Assembly (NCBI RefSeq): GCF_024464655.1
Contig: NZ_JANHAV010000009.1
Span: 62,001-126,000 of the forward strand
From: Halobellus inordinatus
GTDB lineage: Archaea; Halobacteriota; Halobacteria; Halobacteriales; Haloferacaceae
DNA: 64,000 nt
Reading direction: 5' to 3'
How positions within the stretch are numbered: position 1 is the first letter of the stretch; each line of letters starts with the position of its first letter. Positions 36,213-45,070 of the stretch are shown here, piece by piece. Position numbers and translations under genes: made by a program. The notes under the pieces are model-generated. The model saw only the letters and a list, made by a program, of their open reading frames with translations, was not told the DNA's origin and made no database searches.

Positions 36213-36605
36213 ATGAAAACGATACTACTCTGCATCGACACGGACGTCGAACGGGCGAACGAACAGGTTTCAGCGATCACCGCGCTGCCGATGGATACCG
36301 AGCAGGTCCGGGTCGTGATTTATCACGTCTTCCGGACCGACGACGAGGGGGCGAACGCCGAAGACCTCAAATCGGTGCAAGCGGCCACCGAGAGTCTCGA
36401 AGCGGCCGGGTTCCCCGTGGAAGTGAGTCAATCCAGCGGCGACGCCGTCCAGCACATCATAGAGAAGGCAGAGGAAGTCGACGCCGCGATGCTCTGTCTC
36501 GCCGGGCGAAAACGGTCGCCCGCCGGCAAAGCGCTCTTCGGGAGCGTCACCCAGGACGTCAGCCTCAAATCCGACCGCCCGGTGATCCTCAGTACGGCTG
36601 AGTGA
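36213..36605 (+). CDS. Universal stress protein (UspA), short form
   Basis: A 130-residue UspA-fold protein. ILLCIDTDVERANEQVSAI is the N-terminal strand-loop. The C-terminal nucleotide loop is AMLCLAGRKRSPAGKALFGSVTQDVSLKSDRPVIL (about residues 92-126), with G-x2-(6-9 x)-G-(S/T)-(V/T) elements. It probably binds ATP or AMP. A stem TGTCCCG...CGGGACA followed by six A (36631-36653) lies after the stop and may terminate transcription. Confidence 0.88.
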   Translation: MKTILLCIDTDVERANEQVSAITALPMDTEQVRVVIYHVFRTDDEGANAEDLKSVQAATESLEAAGFPVEVSQSSGDAVQHIIEKAEEVDAAMLCLAGRKRSPAGKALFGSVTQDVSLKSDRPVILSTAE

Positions 36606-36630
36606 CGCCGGCGCCAACGCCACTGAACGG

Positions 36631-36654
36631 TGTCCCGGGATACGGGACAAAAAA
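36631..36654 (+). terminator. Possible hairpin terminator after the UspA gene
   Basis: TGTCCCG (36631-36637) and CGGGACA (36643-36649) form a perfect 7-bp stem with a 5-nt loop, 26 bp after the stop of the UspA gene, followed by an A-run. Archaeal terminators usually need a U-run on the RNA, which the opposite strand would supply. The direction and function are therefore uncertain. Confidence 0.3.
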
Positions 36655-36746
36655 CTGGGTGGATAAGGTATTGTTACGTATTGTAACACAATTCACCCGT
36701 ATTGTTCATAAATAATGTAGTCGTTGCTCACAGAAGATCGGAGTAT

Positions 36747-36754
36747 TTTTTTAT
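36747..36754 (+). promoter_or_regulatory. TATA box of the YjiH gene
   Basis: TTTTTATA lies 22-29 bp before the ATG at 36776, in an A/T-rich tract that contrasts with the GC-rich surroundings. The spacing fits a leaderless transcript from this start. Confidence 0.55.
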
Positions 36755-36775
36755 AGCATTATTTTTTGGCAACCT

Positions 36776-38233
36776 ATGATAGGTGGCCAGAGCTGGGAAA
36801 ACAGCGACCACATCTCGGGCGAGTCAGTTCAGCCCGAACAGAAGTCCATAGACGACGTAACGATCGAATGGCGGACGCGACCGCTACTGAAATTCCTCAT
36901 TTCGTTCATCACGGGCGGGTTCTTCTTCCTCTTCCCGGTCCAGTGGGAGGGACAGACGACGATCCCGCTCGACATCCTGATGTCGTTCATCACGGACTTC
37001 TCTTTCTTCGCGGTCGAGGTCTTCGTGCTCTTGATCCTGTTCGCCGGCGGGATCCTGACGACGATCTCGATGCTGCATTATCAGGGTATGATCTCGCTGA
37101 ACGACCGGACGCAACGACTGCTCCAGATCGGCTACTGGAAGACGTCGAAGCCGTTCTGGGCGTTCCGCGTCATCGCGATCTTCCTCGGCGTACCGATGTT
37201 CTTCGGGTTCGGTCCCGAACTGATCCTCGCCGACGGGATCGCCGGGATCGTCTGGGACGTCCTGATGATCACGATCGTCCTCGTGATCCCGCTGGGCGGG
37301 ATCTTCGTCAACCTGCTCGCTGAACTCGGCGGGCTCCAGTTCATCGGGACGCTCGCACAGCCGATTATGAAACCGCTGTTCAATCTGCCCGGGCGGGCGG
37401 CCCTCGACAGTGCCGCCTCTTGGCTCGGATCGTTCAGCGTCGGGTACTACCTCACGCGGAACGTCTTTGATCGGGGCGGCTACGACAAGCGCGAGGTGTT
37501 CGTGATCTGTACCTGCTTCGCGACGGCAAATCTCGGGACGGTCGGTGCGGTCGCCGCCGTGCTGGAACTGCTCCACATCTTCCCGCTGCTCGTCGCGCTC
37601 TATATGATCGCGACGCTCATCGTCGCCGCGATCCTCGTCCGCGTGCCGCCGCTCTCGAACGTCCCACAGGAGTACGTCGCCGAGCCCAACCCCGAGCCGG
37701 CCTTCACCGGGACGGTCGGTGAGTACTTCACGTTCGCCCTCAATCAGGCGATGCAGACGGCCGAAGACGGCGACCCGATCCACCGCGCCGCGATCGACGG
37801 CTTCGTCGACGGGACGAAGCTCACGGCGATGATCCTCGGAACGGTCCTGACGATCGCGACGACCGTGCTCCTGCTGGAAGCACACACCCCGGTCTTCGAG
37901 TATCTCGCGGCCCCGCTCGTGCCTGTGATGTCGGCGCTCGCGATTCCGGATCCGCAGATGGCCGCGACGGCCATCATCGGCGGCGCGGCCGAGTACTTCA
38001 TCGGCGCGACGCTCGCCGTCGGGACGGACATCGCTACGAAGGTGTTCGTCGTCATCATCACGAGCGCGCAGGCAATCTTCTTCGCCGCGTCGGCCCCGAT
38101 GATGGTCGATATGTTCGACGACGTCCCGATGCGGTTCCGTGATCTCACCCTCATCCTGGTGCTCCGGACCGCGCTCTTGATCCCGATCGCCGCCGCCCTG
38201 ACGCACGGCGTGGCGGCCCTCGGCCTCATCTAG
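36776..38233 (+). CDS. YjiH family transporter-like protein (nucleoside-recognition/Gate domain)
   Basis: A 485-residue integral membrane protein. The first helix region is LLKFLISFITGGFFFLFPVQWEGQTTIPLDILMSFI, typical of YjiH. Further helices run to ALTHGVAALGLI. Gate-like repeats are seen in LGSFSVGYYLTRNVFDRGGYDKREVFVICTCFATANLGTV and AIIGGAAEYFIGATLAVGTDIATKVFVVIITSAQAIFFA. The substrate is not known. It converges on the TrmB gene; their stop ends overlap by eight bases (38226-38233). Confidence 0.88.
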   Translation: MIGGQSWENSDHISGESVQPEQKSIDDVTIEWRTRPLLKFLISFITGGFFFLFPVQWEGQTTIPLDILMSFITDFSFFAVEVFVLLILFAGGILTTISMLHYQGMISLNDRTQRLLQIGYWKTSKPFWAFRVIAIFLGVPMFFGFGPELILADGIAGIVWDVLMITIVLVIPLGGIFVNLLAELGGLQFIGTLAQPIMKPLFNLPGRAALDSAASWLGSFSVGYYLTRNVFDRGGYDKREVFVICTCFATANLGTVGAVAAVLELLHIFPLLVALYMIATLIVAAILVRVPPLSNVPQEYVAEPNPEPAFTGTVGEYFTFALNQAMQTAEDGDPIHRAAIDGFVDGTKLTAMILGTVLTIATTVLLLEAHTPVFEYLAAPLVPVMSALAIPDPQMAATAIIGGAAEYFIGATLAVGTDIATKVFVVIITSAQAIFFAASAPMMVDMFDDVPMRFRDLTLILVLRTALLIPIAAALTHGVAALGLI

Positions 38234-39023
38234 AACCGCGAACGAGCGAATCGATACTCCCCGAGATCGCGCCGGCGAGGATCTCGGCCATCGCGGTATC
38301 GGCCGACCAGATCGCGGTCTCCTCCGACGGGTCGTCCGCAGAGACGGCCGAGAGAAGAACGGCGCGTTCGTCGATTCGGAGGACGCGGCCGATGTGATTC
38401 ATCCCCTCCGTTTGGACGGGCGTATCCACTTCGATCCCTTCGACCTCCGCGAACATCTCGCGGACAGTCGGACTCTCACTGACGATCCGGACAGCGACGC
38501 CGGCGTCACGACGCTCCTCGACGATCTCGACGAATTCCTCGGGGACGAACTCGGGGGCTGGGGCGCCGAACAACAGGGTCTCGGTGGCCTGCCGGGCCAG
38601 TTCGACGACCCGCCTGTTCACCGGCTCTCGACCGCGGACCGTCCAGACGTCGTCGCGCGTCTCCTCTTCGGTTCGGGCCGCGCGCTGGGCTTCTAAAAAG
38701 GCGAAAGCGCGATCGGCTTCCCGTTTCAACGACTCGGCGAGTTGCCGCCGCGCCGTGTCGAGGCTCACCGGACGGTAGCGTTTCGGCGTGGACTGCTGGA
38801 GTTCCACGAGGCCGAGATCCGCGAGTTCCTCGGCCGCACCATACACCTGCGAGCGCGGGACGTCCGTCTCCTCGTGGATCTGCTTGGCCGTGCCGACGCC
38901 GAGTCGCTGCAGCGCGATGAACACCCGCGCGGCGTAGTTCGACAGGCCGAGGCGTTCGAGCGACGAAACCGCCTCGTGCTCGGAGAGATTCTGGTTCGTA
39001 TCGGAGCCGGGTCCAGCGTTCAT
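38226..39023 (-). CDS. TrmB-family transcriptional regulator
   Basis: A 265-residue regulator. The winged-helix part is LERLGLSNYAARVFIALQRLGVGTAKQIHEETDVPRSQVYGAAEELADLGLVEL (about residues 23-76). A linker helix and a phospholipase-D-like effector domain with VVELARQATETLLFGAPAPEFVPEE follow, without a clear C-terminal sugar-binding domain. Its ATG at 39023 overlaps the stop of the MMPL gene (ATGA), so it is the last gene of the COG1361-MMPL-TrmB unit and may autoregulate it. Confidence 0.87.
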   Translation of the reverse strand: MNAGPGSDTNQNLSEHEAVSSLERLGLSNYAARVFIALQRLGVGTAKQIHEETDVPRSQVYGAAEELADLGLVELQQSTPKRYRPVSLDTARRQLAESLKREADRAFAFLEAQRAARTEEETRDDVWTVRGREPVNRRVVELARQATETLLFGAPAPEFVPEEFVEIVEERRDAGVAVRIVSESPTVREMFAEVEGIEVDTPVQTEGMNHIGRVLRIDERAVLLSAVSADDPSEETAIWSADTAMAEILAGAISGSIDSLVRGSR

Positions 39024-41578
39024 AACGGGTCTCCGTCGATGCCGTTGGATTCGTCGAGCGATGGCTCGGCGACGGTTTCCTCGGGTGTTTCGCCCGTTGG
39101 ATGCCCCATCGGCACGTCGGGGTCGTCGTTGACGATCCGATCCCACACGACGAGCGCCGAGGGGAGCACGAGCAGGGACGTGAGGAACGAGTAAATGATC
39201 GAAATCGCCGTCAACACGCCGAACTGTCCGAGCACCGAGAGGACGGCGAGGACGAGGACGCCGATTCCGAAGGCCGTGGTCGCCATACTACTCAGGAGTG
39301 CGCCACCGGTCCCGATGACGGTCCGTCTGAGAGCCGGGATGAGCGCCCGCTCGCGACGCTCGTCGATGAACCGGTGGACGACGTGCACCGAGTAGTCGAT
39401 CCCCAACCCGATCGTGAGCGAGAGGATCGTCGCCGTGAACGCGTTGAACGAGATGCCGAGCGCTCGCATCGTCCCGGCGACGGCCGCGACGGAGACGACG
39501 ATCGGGGCCAGGTTCGCGACGCCAAGCGATGGGAGCCCTTCGAGCACCCAGTAGATGACCACGAGGAAGACGACCGTGGCCCCGAGTGCGAGTCCGAGGC
39601 TCGTCACCGCGGACTCGAAGATGAGATCGGAGACCTCCTGGAAGACGATGGTGTTGCCAGTCGCCGTCGCGTCCCCGCGGAACCGCTCTGCGACCTCTCT
39701 CGCGGCCACGGTCGCTTCGTCGTCGGACACGTCAGCGGAGACCGAGTAGACGATTCGCGCGCTCCGGCGATCCTCAGAGAGGTACTCGGACGCGCGGTCG
39801 CCGACCGGTGAGGTCTCCAGTTCCCGGTAGATCGTCGGGAGGTTGTCGTCCGGAACGCCGTTGTCGTTGCGGTCGTTCCGCTCGACCAGCGCGGCGAACT
39901 CGGGGTTCTGCTCCGCGTAGTCCTGGATGATGGTGACGATGCTCGTGGCCTCGGCGCGCCGGTCGTCCGCGCTGACGAACTCCTCGGGCGGGTCTTGTCC
40001 GGCGCGATAGATCTGTTCGAGCGCGGCGTCGTTCTCCATCCGCGTCTCGACGTATATGGTCACTGACCCTCCCTGCGTCCTCGTGAATTTGTCTTCGAGG
40101 AAGTTCAGCGTCCCGACGACGCCGTAGTCGCTGGGTGCAAACGGTTCTGGAAGCGACTTCAACAGCGGTGAGACCTCCTCCGGCGGGAGGAAATCCTCCT
40201 GGGTGAACGAGGTGTCGACGCCGGTGGCATACGCGCCGGCGCCGGCACTGAAGACCAGCGCGAAGACGAGGACGACGATCGGCACGTACCGCGCGAGCGT
40301 GACGCCGACCGAGAGGACCTCGCCGAGCGCCGACCCCTCCTCACCGATCGGGCTCTGGCTGAACGTCGGGATGGGCCAGTCGTAGCGGCGGCGGTCGAGC
40401 CACACCTTCGCGGCGGGGAGGAAGATGCCGAAGATCAGGAACGTGAAGATGATGCCGACGCCGGCGACGATCCCGAAGTCGCGGATCGGCGGCAGGTCCG
40501 AGGCGAGATTCGAGAGGAAACCGATGACGGTAGTGCCGGTGACGATGAAGAAGGCGACGAGCAACTGATCGGTCGCGACGGTCATCGCCTCCTCGACGTC
40601 GAGGCCGGTCGCTCTGTCCTCCCGATAGCGGTTGATCGCGTGGATTCCGAAGTCGATCCCGACCGCCAGAAGCAACGGCGGGACCGAGATCATAATCTGG
40701 TTGAACGGGATGCCTGCAAGTCCAAGGAAGCCGAACGTCCAGATTACGGCCATCCCGAGCGAAATGACGCCCAACAGCAGGTCTAGCAGGTCGCGGTAGG
40801 CGACGACGAGGAAGCCGACGATGAGGAGGACGGCCGCGGGCGTGACGATGAGCAGTGAATCGGTAACGACAGTCCCGAACTCGTCGGCGATGATCCCGCT
40901 CCCGAAGACGGTGATGTCAGCATCCAGTTCGGCGTCGATGATCCGCTGGGCCTGGTTCTGGATCGGAGTCATCGGGCTATCGCCAGACTGTCCGGACCCA
41001 CCGCCGCCGACGTCCTGCGGCAGATCGTGCGTGACAACGCCGATCGTCGACGACGCCGACGCCGCCTTCCGGTTGAAGTCGTTGCTCAGTGTGCCCGTGA
41101 AGCCGGGGTTGTCCGCGTTCTCACGCACGGCCCGGCGGACGTCGGTCTGGGTCGCTCGTTCCAGCGCGATGATCTGCTCTTCGAGCGTCGTCGCCGACGG
41201 GTCGATCGTCTGGGCGACGACAGACGCCGCCGAAGAGGTCTCGGAGACGTACATATCGTTTCGATCTTCGAGCGCCTCCTGTGCCCTGAGCATCGCGAGC
41301 AACGACTGCTTCGAGAGGACGTTGGCGTCCTTCTGGACGAGCTGTGTGCTACCGGGGCTGGGCGAGAACACCGGCAGGAACTCGTTTTCGATCCGTTCGA
41401 GCGCGTTCGCTGCCGGGATGTCTTCGGCGAACTGCTGGGTCCCCGCCTCGGTCGAAACGCCACCCAGACCGACCGCGAAGACCGCCGTGACGAGCAAGAA
41501 CGTCAGAATCACCCGCGTGGAGTAGTTGACGATCTTGTCGTCGGCCCAGTCGACGAACCGCTGGTAGTCGAGCCGCAT
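39020..41578 (-). CDS. MMPL/RND-superfamily membrane transporter
   Basis: An 852-residue, roughly 12-helix transporter built from two matching halves. Half 1 has DFGIHAINRYREDRATGLD and half 2 has GLGIDYSVHVVHRFIDERRER (sterol-sensing/MMPL-like GIDY-SVH). Two large external loops, about residues 40-210 and 460-640, probably handle lipids or hydrophobic molecules. The Asp/Gly-rich acidic external parts are haloarchaeal. It begins three bases after the COG1361 protein's stop and is coupled to the TrmB gene. Confidence 0.9.
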   Translation of the reverse strand: MRLDYQRFVDWADDKIVNYSTRVILTFLLVTAVFAVGLGGVSTEAGTQQFAEDIPAANALERIENEFLPVFSPSPGSTQLVQKDANVLSKQSLLAMLRAQEALEDRNDMYVSETSSAASVVAQTIDPSATTLEEQIIALERATQTDVRRAVRENADNPGFTGTLSNDFNRKAASASSTIGVVTHDLPQDVGGGGSGQSGDSPMTPIQNQAQRIIDAELDADITVFGSGIIADEFGTVVTDSLLIVTPAAVLLIVGFLVVAYRDLLDLLLGVISLGMAVIWTFGFLGLAGIPFNQIMISVPPLLLAVGIDFGIHAINRYREDRATGLDVEEAMTVATDQLLVAFFIVTGTTVIGFLSNLASDLPPIRDFGIVAGVGIIFTFLIFGIFLPAAKVWLDRRRYDWPIPTFSQSPIGEEGSALGEVLSVGVTLARYVPIVVLVFALVFSAGAGAYATGVDTSFTQEDFLPPEEVSPLLKSLPEPFAPSDYGVVGTLNFLEDKFTRTQGGSVTIYVETRMENDAALEQIYRAGQDPPEEFVSADDRRAEATSIVTIIQDYAEQNPEFAALVERNDRNDNGVPDDNLPTIYRELETSPVGDRASEYLSEDRRSARIVYSVSADVSDDEATVAAREVAERFRGDATATGNTIVFQEVSDLIFESAVTSLGLALGATVVFLVVIYWVLEGLPSLGVANLAPIVVSVAAVAGTMRALGISFNAFTATILSLTIGLGIDYSVHVVHRFIDERRERALIPALRRTVIGTGGALLSSMATTAFGIGVLVLAVLSVLGQFGVLTAISIIYSFLTSLLVLPSALVVWDRIVNDDPDVPMGHPTGETPEETVAEPSLDESNGIDGDPL

Positions 41579-41581
41579 CGG

Positions 41582-43120
41582 TCAGCCCTGCCGGCGGTAG
41601 TAGAGATACCCGCCGGCGACGACGACGAGCGCCACCACGACGAGGATCGGGACGATCGGAAGCCCGCCGCCGGAACTAGCGGTCACGTCGACGGGGATCT
41701 GGTACGTGTCGGAGATGATCGTGTCACCGTCCTCGTCGTCGTACTGGAAGTCCATCTTGACCGGGTAGGTCTTCGCCGTCGCGCCGCCGCCGGCGCTGAG
41801 TTGGAAGACGATCGTCTCCGACTCGCCGGGTTCGAGGCGGTCGACGAACGCCTCGTCGTCGTCCGACGACAGCGGCGAGTCCATATAGATCTTCGCGGAG
41901 ACGTCCGAGACCGCGTAGTCGCGGGTGTTCGTCACAGTCACCTCGAACTCACCGTCGGAGCCCGCGCTGAGCGTCCCGTTGACCGGTTCGACGTCGAACT
42001 CGGGCGTCTGGGGACCGACCTCGACGCGCGTGGGAATGTCGTCGGCCTGTCGCGAGGAGCCGTCCTGATCGCGGTAGTCGACGGCGAGGTCGAACTGTCG
42101 CGGGCCTGCGGACCCACTGCTCGTCACTTCGACGTCGAACTCGAACGGCGCGGACTCACCCGGTTCGAGCGACCCGACGGCGACCGACGTTTCGATCGGC
42201 GTGACTGTCGGACCCGGATCGGGGAACGTAACGACCGCGTTGTTTGCGGCCTTCGGACCCGTGTTGGTGACCGTCCCGGAGAGCGTTCCGGTCTCACCGA
42301 CGCGGAGCGAACTGCTCACGTCGGCCACCGAGAACGTCATCTCGGGGAGTGCCCGCAACGGTACGGTGAGGGAGGGCGTCGATCCGGTCGTGCCGCTGGG
42401 CTTCTCGAAGTCGATCTGCGCGCCGAGCGAGTAGTTGCCGACGGTTGCGCTGTCACCGAGCGTCGTTTCGAACTCGAAGGTCCGGTTCGCGCCGCGTTCC
42501 CAGGTGTCGACGAAGCGCGTGCTCGATTGGCTGGCACCGAGTTGCACGTCCGGGGCCGACGACGAGAGCGTGAACGTCGAGTCGTACGCCGCGGAGTCGC
42601 CGACGTTCTTGACCGTCACTTCGAGGGTTCCCTGTCCGCTCACGGTCGCCGTCGAACTGGTGTCGACGACGTCGAATCGGGGGCCGGACTCGACGCGAAC
42701 GGGGAGGTAGATGGTGGTCTTCCGTTCGACGTCGTTGCCCGCGCCGCTGTCGTACTCATACGAGAGTCGGAGGGGAATCCGGTAGGTGCCGCTCTCGATG
42801 TCTGAAGGGACGTTCAGTTTCAGCGAGAGACCGGCGGGCGTGCCGTCGGGCAGTTGTTCGACGTAGAGGTGTCTGGTCTCGACGTCGATCCGGCCGACGT
42901 CACGCGGACGAATGTGGACGTTGTGCGCCGAGCGAGTTTCGTCTTCGGCACCCTCGCCGTCGTTCACCAACTGGAAGGAGAGTTCGTTCACGCCGCCGGG
43001 TTGGAGCGAGGGATCGGGCGTGATTGTCTGGATGTTCGGATTGGAGGTGAGCGCGGCAGCAGGAACCGTACTTACGAGGAGCGATGCGACGATCAGGACT
43101 GCCAGTGCCTTGCGTGTCAT
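41582..43120 (-). CDS. Exported CARDB/COG1361-type surface protein with C-terminal anchor
   Basis: A 512-residue envelope protein. A Sec signal peptide is MTRKALAVLIVASLLVSTVPAAAL. Several Ig-like CARDB/NEW3-type repeats follow, recognised by VTVKNVGDSAAYDSTFTLSSSAP, GTVTNTGPKAANNAVVTFPDP and VTVTNTRDYAVSDVSAKIYM. The C-terminal helix GGLPIVPILVVVALVVVAGGYLYY with RRQG at the cytoplasmic end anchors it. It is the first gene of the operon. I infer that it hands substrate to, or holds, the MMPL transporter outside the cell. Confidence 0.85.
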   Translation of the reverse strand: MTRKALAVLIVASLLVSTVPAAALTSNPNIQTITPDPSLQPGGVNELSFQLVNDGEGAEDETRSAHNVHIRPRDVGRIDVETRHLYVEQLPDGTPAGLSLKLNVPSDIESGTYRIPLRLSYEYDSGAGNDVERKTTIYLPVRVESGPRFDVVDTSSTATVSGQGTLEVTVKNVGDSAAYDSTFTLSSSAPDVQLGASQSSTRFVDTWERGANRTFEFETTLGDSATVGNYSLGAQIDFEKPSGTTGSTPSLTVPLRALPEMTFSVADVSSSLRVGETGTLSGTVTNTGPKAANNAVVTFPDPGPTVTPIETSVAVGSLEPGESAPFEFDVEVTSSGSAGPRQFDLAVDYRDQDGSSRQADDIPTRVEVGPQTPEFDVEPVNGTLSAGSDGEFEVTVTNTRDYAVSDVSAKIYMDSPLSSDDDEAFVDRLEPGESETIVFQLSAGGGATAKTYPVKMDFQYDDEDGDTIISDTYQIPVDVTASSGGGLPIVPILVVVALVVVAGGYLYYRRQG

Positions 43121-43405
43121 AGGTGGGGACCCGCTCGCGTCGCCGGCGTAGTCGGCGTGCTACCACTACAGTCCACCGACTGTCGACGCGAATTACGGTC
43201 GATACCACACTATCGACCGCCTGCTATATAAGGTATTGTAAATTTCTACAAACAGTGTTCGTGTTCTCGACGCCGGAACGCGAAAATGCTCTCTCGGGCC
43301 CGTAGTGGCTATTTCCCATTCTACTTCTCGCCGTCAGAACAAGAAAGCGTTGGCCGTTTCAGCACGTTACAGTGACGTCACCAGGTATCATTAAAGTCAG
43401 GAAAA

Positions 43406-43414
43406 TTATATATC
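43406..43414 (+). promoter_or_regulatory. TATA box of the second DoxX gene
   Basis: TTATATATC lies 27-35 bp upstream of the ATG at 43441, in an A/T-rich patch (43380-43414). It supports the shorter DoxX start at 43441 instead of the in-frame ATG at 43372, which lies upstream of this box. Confidence 0.55.
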
Positions 43415-43440
43415 GGTTCGTCTCCGAACTACATACTGTG

Positions 43441-43884
43441 ATGATACCTGATATCTCATCGGTTGTACTGCAACTCGACGCAGGCTCCGAAGGAATCGCG
43501 TTCCTCCTGGCACGCGTTCTGTTCGGCGTCGTACTGGCGTTTATGGGACTGAATCACTTCCAGGGAGTCGGCCAGATGGCCGGGTACGCCGAGTCGAAGG
43601 GCATCCCGGCCGGGCGCCTGGCTGTCGTCTTCAGCGGCGGGATGTTGCTCTTCGGCGGCCTCGGAATCGCGATCGGCGCGTTCCCGGCGCTGGCTGCGGG
43701 CGCAGTCGCGCTGTTCCTGCTCGTCTCGACCCCGGCGATGCACGACTTCTGGGCCGTACCTCAAGAGCAGCAGCAGGCGGAGATGACGAACTTCCTGAAG
43801 AACGTCGCGCTTCTCGGCGGCGCGCTCGTCTTTCTCGCGCTCTCCGGGGCCCCGTGGCCGTACGCGGTCGGTGTCGGGCTGTAA
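43441..43884 (+). CDS. DoxX-family membrane protein
   Basis: A 147-residue membrane protein with about four helices. LARVLFGVVLAFMGLNHFQGVGQMAGYAESKGIPAGRLAVVFSGGMLLFGGLGIAIG (about residues 22-78) is the DoxX core. The C-terminus NFLKNVALLGGALVFLALSGAPWPYAVGV is also typical. The start at 43441 follows the promoter; an upstream in-frame Met at 43372 is less likely. The reaction is unknown. Confidence 0.85.
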   Translation: MIPDISSVVLQLDAGSEGIAFLLARVLFGVVLAFMGLNHFQGVGQMAGYAESKGIPAGRLAVVFSGGMLLFGGLGIAIGAFPALAAGAVALFLLVSTPAMHDFWAVPQEQQQAEMTNFLKNVALLGGALVFLALSGAPWPYAVGVGL

Positions 43885-43964
43885 GTACTCGCTGAACGGA
43901 CCGTTTCTACCCACCCGATCGAGTCATCGGGACGTTTAACCCGCCGTCCCTCCCGCGTAGGGGT

Positions 43965-44939
43965 ATGAAGGCGACCGCCAAGGCGCACCCGATCCAGGGA
44001 CTGATCAAGTATCACGGGATGCGCGACGAGGAGCTTCGCCTCCCGTACCACGACAGCATCAGCGTCTGCACCGCACCGAGCGCCACGACGACGACGGTCG
44101 AATTTCAGCCGGACGCCGAGGAGGACGTCTACCTGATCGGCGGCGACCGCGTCGAGGGCCGCGGAGCCGAGCGCATCGACGCCGTCGTCGAGCACGTCCG
44201 CGACCTCGCCGATATCGAGCACCCGGTCCGACTCGAATCCGAGAACTCCTTCCCCTCGAACATCGGCTTCGGCTCCTCGTCCTCGGGCTTTGCCGCGGCC
44301 GCTATGGCCCTCGCAGAAGCTGCCGGCCTCGATATGACTCGCCCCGAGGTCTCGACGATCGCACGTCGGGGTTCGTCGTCGGCTGCCCGCGCCGTCACCG
44401 GCGCGTTCTCGCACCTCTACTCGGGGATGAACGATCGGGACTGCCGGTCCGAACGGATCGAGACGGACCTCGAAGACGATCTTCGGATCGTCGCCGCGCA
44501 CGTCCCCGCCTACAAGGAGACCGAGCAGGCCCACCGCGAGGCCGCCGAGAGCCATATGTTCCAGGCGCGAATGGCGCACGTCCACCACCAGATCGACGAG
44601 ATGCGCGACGCACTCTACGACGCCGACTTCGACCGCGCGTTCGAGTTGGCCGAACACGACTCGCTGTCGCTGACGGCGACGACGATGACCGGACCCGCGG
44701 GCTGGGTCTACTGGCAGCCGGACACGATCGCCGTGTTCAACGCCGTCCGCGAGCTGCGCGAGGACGAGGATGTCCCGGTCTTCTTCTCGACCGACACGGG
44801 CGCGAGCGTCTACGTCAACACGACCGCCGAGCACGTCGAAGCCGTCAAGAACCGGATCGCAGCGGTCGGCGTCGACACCGACGTCTGGGAGGTCGGCGGC
44901 CCCGCACAGATCCTCCCGGAGTCCGACGCCCTGTTCTGA
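43965..44939 (+). CDS. mvaD: Phosphomevalonate decarboxylase-type mevalonate decarboxylase
   Basis: A 324-residue GHMP-superfamily enzyme. The opening is ATAKAHPIQGLIKYHGMRDEELRLPYHDSISV, and the phosphate loop is FPSNIGFGSSSSGFAAAAMALAEAAGLD (about residues 89-116), followed by SSAARAVTGAFSHL. It belongs to the mevalonate diphosphate decarboxylase family. In Haloferax volcanii the homologue is known to decarboxylate mevalonate 5-phosphate, leaving isopentenyl phosphate for a kinase. The same is inferred here. It feeds archaeal lipid synthesis. Confidence 0.92.
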   Translation: MKATAKAHPIQGLIKYHGMRDEELRLPYHDSISVCTAPSATTTTVEFQPDAEEDVYLIGGDRVEGRGAERIDAVVEHVRDLADIEHPVRLESENSFPSNIGFGSSSSGFAAAAMALAEAAGLDMTRPEVSTIARRGSSSAARAVTGAFSHLYSGMNDRDCRSERIETDLEDDLRIVAAHVPAYKETEQAHREAAESHMFQARMAHVHHQIDEMRDALYDADFDRAFELAEHDSLSLTATTMTGPAGWVYWQPDTIAVFNAVRELREDEDVPVFFSTDTGASVYVNTTAEHVEAVKNRIAAVGVDTDVWEVGGPAQILPESDALF

Positions 44940-45070
44940 CCGCGCTCGCGCCGTCACAGCCGCTCGCGTCGTCTCTGCCCCTCGTACGTCGCCCCGTCTC
45001 GACCCGCGTTTCTCGTCGTCGCCGCGAAACGGCCGTTCGCCCTTTTGCCCTCCGGTCCGAACGACAGGCT

